21,572 nt of DNA from Acidobacteriota bacterium. Its GTDB lineage: Bacteria > Acidobacteriota > Terriglobia > Terriglobales > Acidobacteriaceae. The stretch lies in assembly GCA_021809235.1 (NCBI GenBank), contig JAKBAG010000013.1, positions 1 to 21,572 of the forward strand, read 5' to 3'. The position numbers were made by a program, and so were the translations under genes. The notes beneath the pieces are model-generated. The model saw nothing but the letters and a program-made list of their open reading frames with translations, searched no databases and was not told the DNA's origin. Below are positions 15,784-21,572 of the stretch, in pieces. Positions within the stretch are counted from its first letter, which is position 1; every line of letters starts with the position of its first letter.

Positions 15784-18165
15784 CTAGAAGGCATAGCGCA
15801 CCGAAAGGGTGTAGACGTTGCCGTGGAACTGGCGTGCGCCGACAGGTCCGATAGGACTGCCTTCGCTGTAGCCGTAGTAGTCGTAGCTGCCCTTCCACTG
15901 CCAGTTGTTCTGAAGGTCGTAGGCAACGGTGAAGTAGGGGGTCTGGTAGACCGACTGCAGGGAGCCGTCCACCTGGCGGACGTTGATCGTGGCGGCGTTC
16001 CCATTGACCGCCGTGGCGCGATAGCCAAGTGTGGAGTGAATCCGCGTGAAGGGCGCAAAGACCAGGCCGATGGAGCCTGTCTGTGTGGGCACGTTGTAGT
16101 AGTCATTGGTCTGGTAAGGCGTGCCGTTGGCGATGCAGGCCGGGTCCTGGGCTGCGACCGGGTTGGCTGGCTTCGGCGTGACGGTGTAGCACTCCGTGAC
16201 GGTGGAGTAGACGCTGGTGTAGGCATAGTTGGCGTCCACGGACCAGTTGCCGCCAGAGGTCAGGACCGTCCCCAGGGAGTAGTTGCGGTTGTGCTGGAGG
16301 GCGTGGACGTAGAGCACGTTGTCGCGGCTCTCCAGAATGTTGACGGTTCCGGTGACGGTCATCCACTTCTCCGGCTTGTAGGTGGAGCGAACGACGTAAT
16401 GCTGGCTCTGCCGGGGACTGATGCGGGTGTAGGCACGGTCGGCAGACATGGCATCGACGTTGACGTTGATGCGGAGCTGGGAGATGGGCTGCAGGACGGA
16501 GCCAAAGAGCAGCCAGTCCTCATGAATGGGGATGTTGTCGCCCAGGCTGTCCGTGATAGTCCGGGTGCGATAGCGGTAGCCGAGCGAGAAGTTGCCGCGG
16601 CTGAAGGCCTCCCAGTTAGCAAGCACCGTGTCGGAGGTCCACTTCTGGTTGATCCACTGGTAGTCCGCCACGGGAGCGGGAGTGGATGTGGGTGGCGTGG
16701 GCGTGGCCAGCATGGAAGTGCCGGTGTAGTTGAGGGTGGTGAAGCTGTTGGTGCCCGGGATGCGCCAGTACTGGTAGTCCACAACGTTGGAGAGGGTAAG
16801 GTTGTGAGCGACCTGCCAGAGGACGGCGTAGTCGGCACTGGTGTTCACGCGGCGAATGCGGGCGGCGCCGGTTTCCACCGATCCGAGCAGCTTGACGCGG
16901 GTTTCATTGCCGGCAAAGGTTTCATTGAAGTTGTCGAGCGTGGCGGTGCTGCCGCTGTAGACGAAGCGGCCGTTCATATCCAGACGCGGAATGGCCGCGC
17001 TGTGGAAGCGGAACTGTTCGGTAGGGGTAAACAGATGGGTGGGCGCTTGACGCGTGTAGGCCGTGTAGCCGTTGCAGGCCGGATTGTAGGCTCCACCAGG
17101 CAGAAAGGGTGCAGCGCAGGGATCATTCCAGGAAGGCACGAAGTCCACACCGCCGCTGACGCGGGTTCCGTTGGAAAGCATGGCGTTGAGCATGGCCAGG
17201 TTCCAGGTGGTGAACTCGCGATAGAGGGTGATGATGTGGTCGTAGCTGAAGCTGGAGTGGCGCGGCAGCTTGGCGTCGATACCAAGCGTCCAGTTCTGGG
17301 TCTGGATGTCCCAGTTCTGGTTCAGCAGGGCTTCGGCGCCGAAGTGAACGGTACTCAGCGATGGGCCTTCACTGTTGTTCTGGCTGAAGCCGACGCGGAG
17401 GCTGGCATTGGAGAGCGGTCCAAAGGTGAGCAGGGCATCGGTCATCTTGCGAACGGTGTTGAACAGATGCGGTGACGTGAGGTAGGGAACGCTGCCGGTA
17501 GTGGCAGGCGCCAGCGGATTGGCCAGCAGATCGTAGTCGAAGTAGTTGCGACCGCGGCGGAAGCTACCAACGAAGTCATAGATCCTGCCCTTGTCGAAGT
17601 TCAGGAAGGTGGCGCTGTAGGGGTCGCCGCCATAGCCGAAGCTGTTACTGGACAAGTGGTCAAAGAGCAGGGGATGGGCTCCGGGAACAACCTGCATCTC
17701 CGTGGACTCGCTGAGCATGCGGGGTCCGGTGTGGAGGTTGACGAAGGTGGCATAGGTTTCCCCGCTGCCACCAACAGGTGCGACGTGGCCGCCGACCTCA
17801 ATCTCATTGTGGATCTGATATTGGGAGGCGAATTTGGCGCTCTGCTCGGTCTGGGAAAGCGGAGCCGGATCCTTGGGCGCATCGTAGCGGTTGGCATCGT
17901 TGCGCGTTTGCGCGGCGGTGGCCGGTGGAGCCGACGGAACGGCCGACGACGGGTTGCTGGTGCTGGCAGCAGGCTGCGACGGCTCCGGGGCCTGCGCTGC
18001 TGCTGCGCCGGGGAGGGCCAGGGTGGCAAGCAGCAGCGCAGCGGCACCTGCGAATGCAAACACGATGGGCATGGGACGGCAGACAACGCCGGGCAATGCA
18101 GGGACAGGCCGGGCAGAGATTGGGGAAGCAATCCGGGGCGGCAGAATGATGGCGAAGCGCTTCAT
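15784..18165 (-). CDS. MtrB/PioB-like outer-membrane beta-barrel (porin sheath for decaheme cytochrome)
   Basis: Large outer-membrane barrel of 793 residues. A long N-region precedes the signal core (residues 33-57, cleavage near AAAAQA), followed by a Pro/Ala/Ser-rich linker to about residue 105. The rest alternates aromatic and polar residues in many amphipathic strands and ends in VYTLSVRYAF, the terminal-Phe signature of BAM-inserted barrels. Family-like landmarks are FRRGRNYFDYDLLANPL (about 202-218) and repeated YRYRTRT-type strands. Location directly after a decaheme cytochrome gene (9-bp gap, GGGGG ribosome-binding site) points to the MtrB/PioB/MtoB family, which wraps the decaheme partner across the outer membrane. 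MtrB is ~700 residues, so this one is longer. Two Cys pairs (350/364 and 659/677) lie in predicted loops. No N-terminal CXXC like Shewanella MtrB. Family call rests on context plus barrel features. Confidence 0.85.
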   Translation of the reverse strand: MKRFAIILPPRIASPISARPVPALPGVVCRPMPIVFAFAGAAALLLATLALPGAAAAQAPEPSQPAASTSNPSSAVPSAPPATAAQTRNDANRYDAPKDPAPLSQTEQSAKFASQYQIHNEIEVGGHVAPVGGSGETYATFVNLHTGPRMLSESTEMQVVPGAHPLLFDHLSSNSFGYGGDPYSATFLNFDKGRIYDFVGSFRRGRNYFDYDLLANPLAPATTGSVPYLTSPHLFNTVRKMTDALLTFGPLSNASLRVGFSQNNSEGPSLSTVHFGAEALLNQNWDIQTQNWTLGIDAKLPRHSSFSYDHIITLYREFTTWNLAMLNAMLSNGTRVSGGVDFVPSWNDPCAAPFLPGGAYNPACNGYTAYTRQAPTHLFTPTEQFRFHSAAIPRLDMNGRFVYSGSTATLDNFNETFAGNETRVKLLGSVETGAARIRRVNTSADYAVLWQVAHNLTLSNVVDYQYWRIPGTNSFTTLNYTGTSMLATPTPPTSTPAPVADYQWINQKWTSDTVLANWEAFSRGNFSLGYRYRTRTITDSLGDNIPIHEDWLLFGSVLQPISQLRINVNVDAMSADRAYTRISPRQSQHYVVRSTYKPEKWMTVTGTVNILESRDNVLYVHALQHNRNYSLGTVLTSGGNWSVDANYAYTSVYSTVTECYTVTPKPANPVAAQDPACIANGTPYQTNDYYNVPTQTGSIGLVFAPFTRIHSTLGYRATAVNGNAATINVRQVDGSLQSVYQTPYFTVAYDLQNNWQWKGSYDYYGYSEGSPIGPVGARQFHGNVYTLSVRYAF

Positions 18166-18174
18166 GATTCCCCC

Positions 18175-19203
18175 TTACTTGAAGAAGACATAGCTGGAGT
18201 TCGAGCCGTGGATCTGGGTGTGGCAGACGGTACAGGCCTGGTACTGGTTGGCCTGATTGTGGAAGGATGGCGTGCCGGGCGCGGTGAACAGCGACGAGGC
18301 GGTATGGCACTGCATGCAAAGGGTGTTGACGTTGTTCTGGGTGAGCAGGCGCGGATTCTGCGAGCCGTGCGGAGTGTGGCAGCTGGTGCAGCCCTCGGTC
18401 TTCAGCGGCGGATGCTCATAGACGAACGGTCCGGCTGCGTCGGCGTGACACTTCATGCAGACCTGGTTCTGGTCCGCTGCGGCGCGAAGATTGTTCTTCT
18501 GGAAGCTGCCGTGGGGATCGTGGCAGTCGTTGCAACTCATGATGCCTTCATTGACCTTGTGGTGAAAGGCCTGCTGGAAGGCAGGTTTGACGTCTGTATG
18601 GCAGCTGTAGCAAAGCTGCGGCTGGGGCTGGCGCAGCATCGCCTGGCGGCTCTGGGTCTGCTGGGTGTCGGCAGCGTGGTGCACACTGTGGCAGCCGATG
18701 CAGGAGACTCCAGCCTCGCCATGGGCGGTGCGCTTGTAGTTGGGATGGGCCGCAGCGTGGCAGGAGAGACAGACGGCCGAACCCTGCGCCGGAGTGGCCT
18801 TGGCAAAGGAAAAGATCTTGGTTGCATCCCCACCGGAGTCCACATGCTCGCTGCCGGCACCGTGACAGCTCTCGCAGGTGGCTCCCTTGCCGCCGTGCTG
18901 GAGGGCGAGCCGGGCATGGGCATTGGCGTCCACGGCTTTGGCCTCGTCCGAGTGGCAGGTGGTGCAGGTGTCGTTGCCAACAATATGGGCCGATGAGGAT
19001 GGCCCGTTGGCTGCAGGTGCCTTTGCGGGCTGCGATTGCGCGGGTCTGGGGTGCGCCACCGGCCGGGGCATACGGCCCATGCTGAGTGCCGGCTCAGTAG
19101 CAAAGAGAACGAGTGCCAGCATCAACAGCAGGGAGCCGAAGAGGAACTTCCAGCAGTGAGCTGGAAGTTGGAAGGTCTGGAAGTAGGAATCTCTGGATCG
19201 CAT
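18175..19203 (-). CDS. Periplasmic decaheme c-type cytochrome (MtrA/PioA/MtoA/DmsE-like)
   Basis: Electron-conducting decaheme cytochrome, 342 residues, close to MtrA size. After a signal or anchor helix (about 20-36) and an Ala/Pro-rich linker (47-68) come exactly ten CXXCH sites, with first cysteines at 80, 110, 145, 168, 198, 224, 249, 272, 296 and 324. Histidines between them (for example SEH, RTAH, HHAAD, AFHHK, DPHG, YEH, TPHG, PSFH) can supply bis-His distal ligands. Two CxxCHxPHG repeats (224 and 272) match the internal repeat seen in MtrA/DmsE-family proteins. AGGGAGAG lies 5 nt before the ATG. It is the first gene of the cytochrome operon and is followed by its barrel partner, the standard MtrA-MtrB or PioA-PioB order. 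Expected location: periplasm, inserted in the barrel. Confidence 0.95.
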   Translation of the reverse strand: MRSRDSYFQTFQLPAHCWKFLFGSLLLMLALVLFATEPALSMGRMPRPVAHPRPAQSQPAKAPAANGPSSSAHIVGNDTCTTCHSDEAKAVDANAHARLALQHGGKGATCESCHGAGSEHVDSGGDATKIFSFAKATPAQGSAVCLSCHAAAHPNYKRTAHGEAGVSCIGCHSVHHAADTQQTQSRQAMLRQPQPQLCYSCHTDVKPAFQQAFHHKVNEGIMSCNDCHDPHGSFQKNNLRAAADQNQVCMKCHADAAGPFVYEHPPLKTEGCTSCHTPHGSQNPRLLTQNNVNTLCMQCHTASSLFTAPGTPSFHNQANQYQACTVCHTQIHGSNSSYVFFK

Positions 19204-19450
19204 AGCGTCTCTCCCTGAGCGCGGGTGCCAATGCGGCGCGGCCGGAGTTAACTGGCCGCGGTTACGTGGGCGACTGAATTCCGAATCTCAGCCCTCGGGA
19301 TCGGTTCCCGCCCGGTTTTTCTAACTGCTGCGGCACTGCTAACGAAGTGCTGCGCAGACAGCGTTCTGCAGGGTCAGGCCATTCCTCTGTCACCCTGCTG
19401 AGGACCTCTCCGAGTGGTAGAACCAGTGACGAACCACAGGGGGCGATCCG
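19204..19450 (-). promoter_or_regulatory. Long structured 5' leader of the cytochrome operon
   Basis: About 247 nt between the proposed transcription start (~19450) and the decaheme ATG. Inverted repeats include CGCGGCC / GGCCGCG at 19237-19243 and 19254-19260 (10-nt loop), CGGGA / TCCCG near 19297-19311, and GCACT / AGTGC near 19336-19353. No open frame with a ribosome-binding site and no riboswitch class I can recognise. Confidence 0.4.
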
Positions 19451-19456
19451 GGCTCA

Positions 19457-19499
19457 AGTATGGGAGGATACGGGAAAAATTCCTGTGACACGGGTCACA
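19457..19499 (-). promoter_or_regulatory. Class II CRP/FNR-type promoter with perfect TGTGA-N6-TCACA site
   Basis: The dyad TGTGACACGGGTCACA occupies 19484-19499 and matches the CRP consensus half-sites exactly. On the minus strand, CATACT (19462-19457, four of six matches to TATAAT) would place transcription start near 19450. The dyad centre is then at -41.5, the classical class II activator position overlapping the -35 region. The element drives toward the decaheme cytochrome gene. The dyad is directly visible; promoter and regulator identity are inferred. Confidence 0.6.
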
Positions 19500-19539
19500 C
19501 AGAGTGTAAGTATCTATATATCAATGAGTTATTGCGCTA

Positions 19540-19557
19540 TATGACGGTATGGTCATA
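19540..19557 (-). promoter_or_regulatory. Upstream dyad TATGAC-N6-GTCATA
   Basis: Perfect 6-bp inverted repeat with 6-bp spacer inside an AT-rich block (about 19507-19566) that stands out from the GC-rich surroundings. Its half-site TATGAC resembles the TGTGAC of the dyad at 19484-19499, with centres 57 bp apart. It could be a second activator or repressor site for the cytochrome operon. Confidence 0.4.
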
Positions 19558-19566
19558 CTGATATAA

Positions 19567-19590
19567 CCCAATCTCCGGGCGGAAATTGGG
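19567..19590 (-). terminator. Hairpin downstream of the ribulokinase gene
   Basis: CCCAAT / ATTGGG, with an inner TCC / GGA pair and a GGGC loop, forms a hairpin 57 bp after the araB-type stop. On the minus strand it is followed by TTATATCAG, only weakly T-rich. Candidate terminator separating araB from the cytochrome operon. Confidence 0.45.
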
Positions 19591-19646
19591 TGCGGTTCGC
19601 GATGATTTGATCGATCGAAAGTTGCACCGCAAAGACGGCGCCGGAT

Positions 19647-21266
19647 TCAGGCCCGGGTGCGGGCGGCGATGCGACGCAGGGCCGGAAGCAGCGTGGCCAG
19701 ATTCGGCCCTGTCTGGCCAGGAGCTGTCGGGGCCGGCGTGGAGCCGGCGTGGGCAGCGCCCGACTGACCGAGCGCAAAGTAGGCCGCGCGATAGTGGGCA
19801 AACAGCTCCTCATAGACGGCAACGGCGGCCGGGTCTGGATGCACCTCGCGCAGGGGCAGGCAGACGGCCTGCTGCGCGGCCTCGATGCTGGGGTAGACGC
19901 CTGCGGCCAGCAGTGCGAAGATGCCGGAGCCGAGGCTGGTGGGGACGCCGGCCGGAACCAGCACGGGCTTGCCCAGGACGTTGGCGTAGACCTGGTTGAG
20001 CACCTCATTCTTCTGGGGGATGCCGCCGGCGTTGATGACGCGCTGCACGGAAACTCCATGCTGGGCCATGCGCTCGAGGATGATGCGGGTGTGCATGGCA
20101 GTGCCTTCAATAGCGGCGAAGAGTTCGTCCTGCGGAGTATGGAGCAGGTTCCAACCGAAGGTGACGCCGCCCAGCTCCGGATTCACGAGCACGGTGCGGT
20201 CGCCGTTGTCCCAGCTAAGTCGAAGCAGGCCGGTCTGGCCGGGACGATAGTCGGCCAGACCGACCGAAAGCTGCGCAACCGTGGTGCCGGCGCGACGGGC
20301 AATGGCGTCGAAGATGTCGCCGGTGGCGGAGAGTCCGGCTTCAATGCCGGTGAACTCCGGATGGACACTGCCAGGAACAACCCCGCAGACACCGGGCACA
20401 AGCTGGGCCTGGCGAGCCATGGCAATGATGCAGGTGGAGGTGCCGACGACATTGACGACGTCGCCCTCGCGGATGTGGGAGCCGATGGCATCCCAATGGG
20501 CGTCAAAGGCACCGACCGGGATGGGGATGCCGACGCGCAGGCCAAGCTGCTCGGCCCAGTAGGGGCTGAGGTGACCAGCCAGGTGGTCGGAGGTGAGAAA
20601 CTGGCCTGCGAGCTTGTCGCGCACACCGGCCAGCAGCGGATCGACGGCGACGAAGAACTCCTCGGGCGGGAATCCCCCCCAGCGCGGGTTCCAGAGCCAT
20701 TTGTGCCCCATGGCGCAGACGCTGCGGCGCAGCTGAGCCGGATCGGTGACGCCGCAGAGGGTGGCAGCCACCATGTCGCAGTGTTCGAGTGCGGTGCCGA
20801 ATCGCTCACGCTGCTCGGGGTTGTGGCGTAGCCAGTGCAGAAGTTTGGCGAATCCCCACTCGTGGGAGTAGACGCCGCCACACCAGTCGATGGCCTCAAT
20901 CTGCATGGCGTGGGCCTTGGCCGTAATCTCGGCAGCCTCGGCGTGGGCGCGATGGTCGCACCAGAGATAGTAGTCGTCGAGCGGACGCATGGCGGAGTCG
21001 ACCACAAGGACGCTGGAGCCGGTGGTGTCCAGAGCCAGTGCGGCCACGCCTTCGCCGGCAATGCCGGTCTGCTCCAGGACAGCCTGCATGGCGCGGGTGA
21101 GGGCGCGCATCTGGTCCTCATGGGACTGGGTGGCGAAATCGGGATCTTCGCGGCGGCGATGGAGGGGATATTCCGCCGAGGCGGTGCCGATGGGTCCGCG
21201 TTCACTGTGGACCAGCGTCACGCGGACGCTGAGGGTTCCGAAGTCAACTCCGGCAACGATGGGCAT
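19647..21266 (-). CDS. araB: Ribulokinase, AraB type (FGGY family)
   Basis: Cytosolic sugar kinase phosphorylating L-ribulose at O5 with ATP, the second step of L-arabinose catabolism, by family. The N-terminal ASKHA domain starts MPIVAGVDFGTLSVRVTLV, the ribulokinase form of the phosphate-1 motif. DDYYLWCDHRAHAEA corresponds to the conserved substrate-binding WKDHTA region. PIPVGAFDAHWDAIG and VVGTSTCIIAM are typical of AraB, and the C-terminal domain has INAGGIPQKNEVLNQVYANV and GVPTSLGSGIFAL. I chose ATG 21266 because GAGGTG lies 6 nt upstream; a longer frame upstream adds 27 unlike residues. 539 residues, slightly short of E. coli AraB. The last ~40 residues are a Pro/Ala-rich tail. No araA or araD gene is in the window, so assignment to L-ribulose rather than another pentulose rests on family motifs only. 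Confidence 0.88.
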   Translation of the reverse strand: MPIVAGVDFGTLSVRVTLVHSERGPIGTASAEYPLHRRREDPDFATQSHEDQMRALTRAMQAVLEQTGIAGEGVAALALDTTGSSVLVVDSAMRPLDDYYLWCDHRAHAEAAEITAKAHAMQIEAIDWCGGVYSHEWGFAKLLHWLRHNPEQRERFGTALEHCDMVAATLCGVTDPAQLRRSVCAMGHKWLWNPRWGGFPPEEFFVAVDPLLAGVRDKLAGQFLTSDHLAGHLSPYWAEQLGLRVGIPIPVGAFDAHWDAIGSHIREGDVVNVVGTSTCIIAMARQAQLVPGVCGVVPGSVHPEFTGIEAGLSATGDIFDAIARRAGTTVAQLSVGLADYRPGQTGLLRLSWDNGDRTVLVNPELGGVTFGWNLLHTPQDELFAAIEGTAMHTRIILERMAQHGVSVQRVINAGGIPQKNEVLNQVYANVLGKPVLVPAGVPTSLGSGIFALLAAGVYPSIEAAQQAVCLPLREVHPDPAAVAVYEELFAHYRAAYFALGQSGAAHAGSTPAPTAPGQTGPNLATLLPALRRIAARTRA

Positions 21267-21317
21267 GGCGTACACCTCAGGGGAAACGATGCGGAGGTAA
21301 ACCGATTCCGCACGGAA

Positions 21318-21354
21318 TGACCGCAGTGTATCGGAGCAACGGGGCACGTGTCTT
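21318..21354 (-). promoter_or_regulatory. Possible promoter of the ribulokinase gene
   Basis: On the minus strand AAGACA (21354-21349) is followed after 18 bp by TACACT (21330-21325), each four of six matches to the sigma-70 consensus. This would start transcription near 21318, leaving a ~52-nt leader to the ATG. The 138-bp gap to rlmH is a divergent intergenic region. Confidence 0.3.
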
Positions 21355-21404
21355 GCCGGGCGGCGCTACCGGGCCTGCCGGAGGCTGTGTAGACTGGGGA
21401 CGCA

Positions 21405-21572
21405 ATGCAGATCACGTTGGCACACATCGGCGCACGAACGCAGCGAAGCGGGGCCAAGGCCGGCTTTGAGGCGCTGACGGGCATGTATGTGGAGCGGGTG
21501 CAGCCCTACCACGGAATGCGCTGCGAGATCTTCCGCAGCGAGAGCGAGTTGCTGGCCTGGCTGGCGCGGCAG
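21405..21572 (+). CDS. rlmH: 23S rRNA pseudouridine-1915 N3-methyltransferase RlmH, 5' end
   Basis: First 56 codons of a plus-strand gene running off the right edge. The product begins MQITLAHIGARTQRSGAKAG and continues with ALTGMYVERVQPYHGMRCEIF. This matches the RlmH N-terminus: a beta strand, then an E/Y-x-x-R-x-x-x-Y helix leading into a second strand. RlmH is a small (~155-residue) SPOUT/trefoil-knot methyltransferase acting on 70S ribosomes; its SAM-binding knot would be outside the window. GGGGA lies about 4 nt before the ATG. It is the only plus-strand gene, divergent from araB. The N-terminus is less canonical than E. coli RlmH, so the family call is likely rather than certain. Confidence 0.7.
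   Translation, partial: MQITLAHIGARTQRSGAKAGFEALTGMYVERVQPYHGMRCEIFRSESELLAWLARQ

Noticed and set aside
15684..16226. N-terminal extension of the monoheme cytochrome to 16226
   Set aside because: Ser/Arg/Pro-rich shadow inside the barrel gene; the ATG at 15683 has its own GGAGG and leads into a signal peptide.
15823..17475. 550-codon plus-strand open frame
   Set aside because: Antisense to the barrel gene; Gly/Val-rich without domains.
21267..21347. 27-residue N-terminal extension of the ribulokinase
   Set aside because: The family N-terminus starts at MPIVAGVDFG and its ATG has GAGGTG at 6 nt; the extension covers the promoter-like region.
1..21572. CRISPR arrays, tRNA or rRNA genes, insertion sequences, phage attachment sites
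   Set aside because: No regularly spaced repeats, cloverleaf sequence, transposase or integrase gene was seen; the only tandem array is the three-copy 13-mer.

Overview
This 21.6 kb, roughly 60% GC window looks like a chromosomal segment of an acidobacterium, probably of the Terriglobales/Acidobacteriaceae type. That placement is inferred from protein style (an RND pump with an IDNSVVVLEN motif in TM4, the AraB and RlmH flavours, large cytochrome and barrel genes) and was not tested by a search. Every gene I can support lies on the minus strand except the last one, rlmH, at the right edge. The long plus-strand open frames are antisense shadows of minus-strand genes.

Right to left, in the direction of transcription: (a) 21405-21572, 5' end of rlmH on the plus strand. 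(b) 21266-19647, araB-type ribulokinase. (c) 19646-19204, a regulatory region with a weak terminator-like hairpin, an upstream dyad, a perfect CRP/FNR-superfamily-type site TGTGA-N6-TCACA and a long structured leader. (d) 19203-13758, an electron-transfer operon: decaheme periplasmic cytochrome (MtrA/PioA/MtoA/DmsE-like), MtrB/PioB-like outer-membrane barrel, monoheme cytochrome c, and a membrane-anchored hexaheme cytochrome of NapC/CymA-like role. (e) 13757-13322, a non-coding or eroded stretch with a terminator-like hairpin at one end and 13-bp tandem repeats at the other. (f) 13321-6864, a tripartite efflux operon: small membrane protein, membrane-fusion protein (MFP), RND permease, TolC-like channel, closed by a strong intrinsic terminator. 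(g) 6745-6218, a hypothetical protein with an internal duplication. (h) 6160-1, an ECF sigma factor with a C-terminal zinc-finger anti-sigma-like domain, followed by a second efflux set in the order TolC, MFP, RND permease; the permease runs off the left edge.

The most interesting system is (d). Its four parts could carry electrons between the quinone pool and the outside: hexaheme protein in the inner membrane, monoheme and decaheme cytochromes in the periplasm, and the decaheme protein inserted in the outer-membrane barrel. The gene content resembles MtoABCD and PioAB of iron oxidisers and the MtrAB core of metal reducers. No surface decaheme cytochrome (MtrC/OmcA type) is in the window. 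The promoter region carries a dyad placed exactly where a class II CRP/FNR-type activator would sit (centre -41.5) relative to a -10-like CATACT. This would fit control by oxygen, redox or carbon state, but that is inference. The direction of electron flow (Fe(II) oxidation or extracellular reduction) cannot be read from the sequence.
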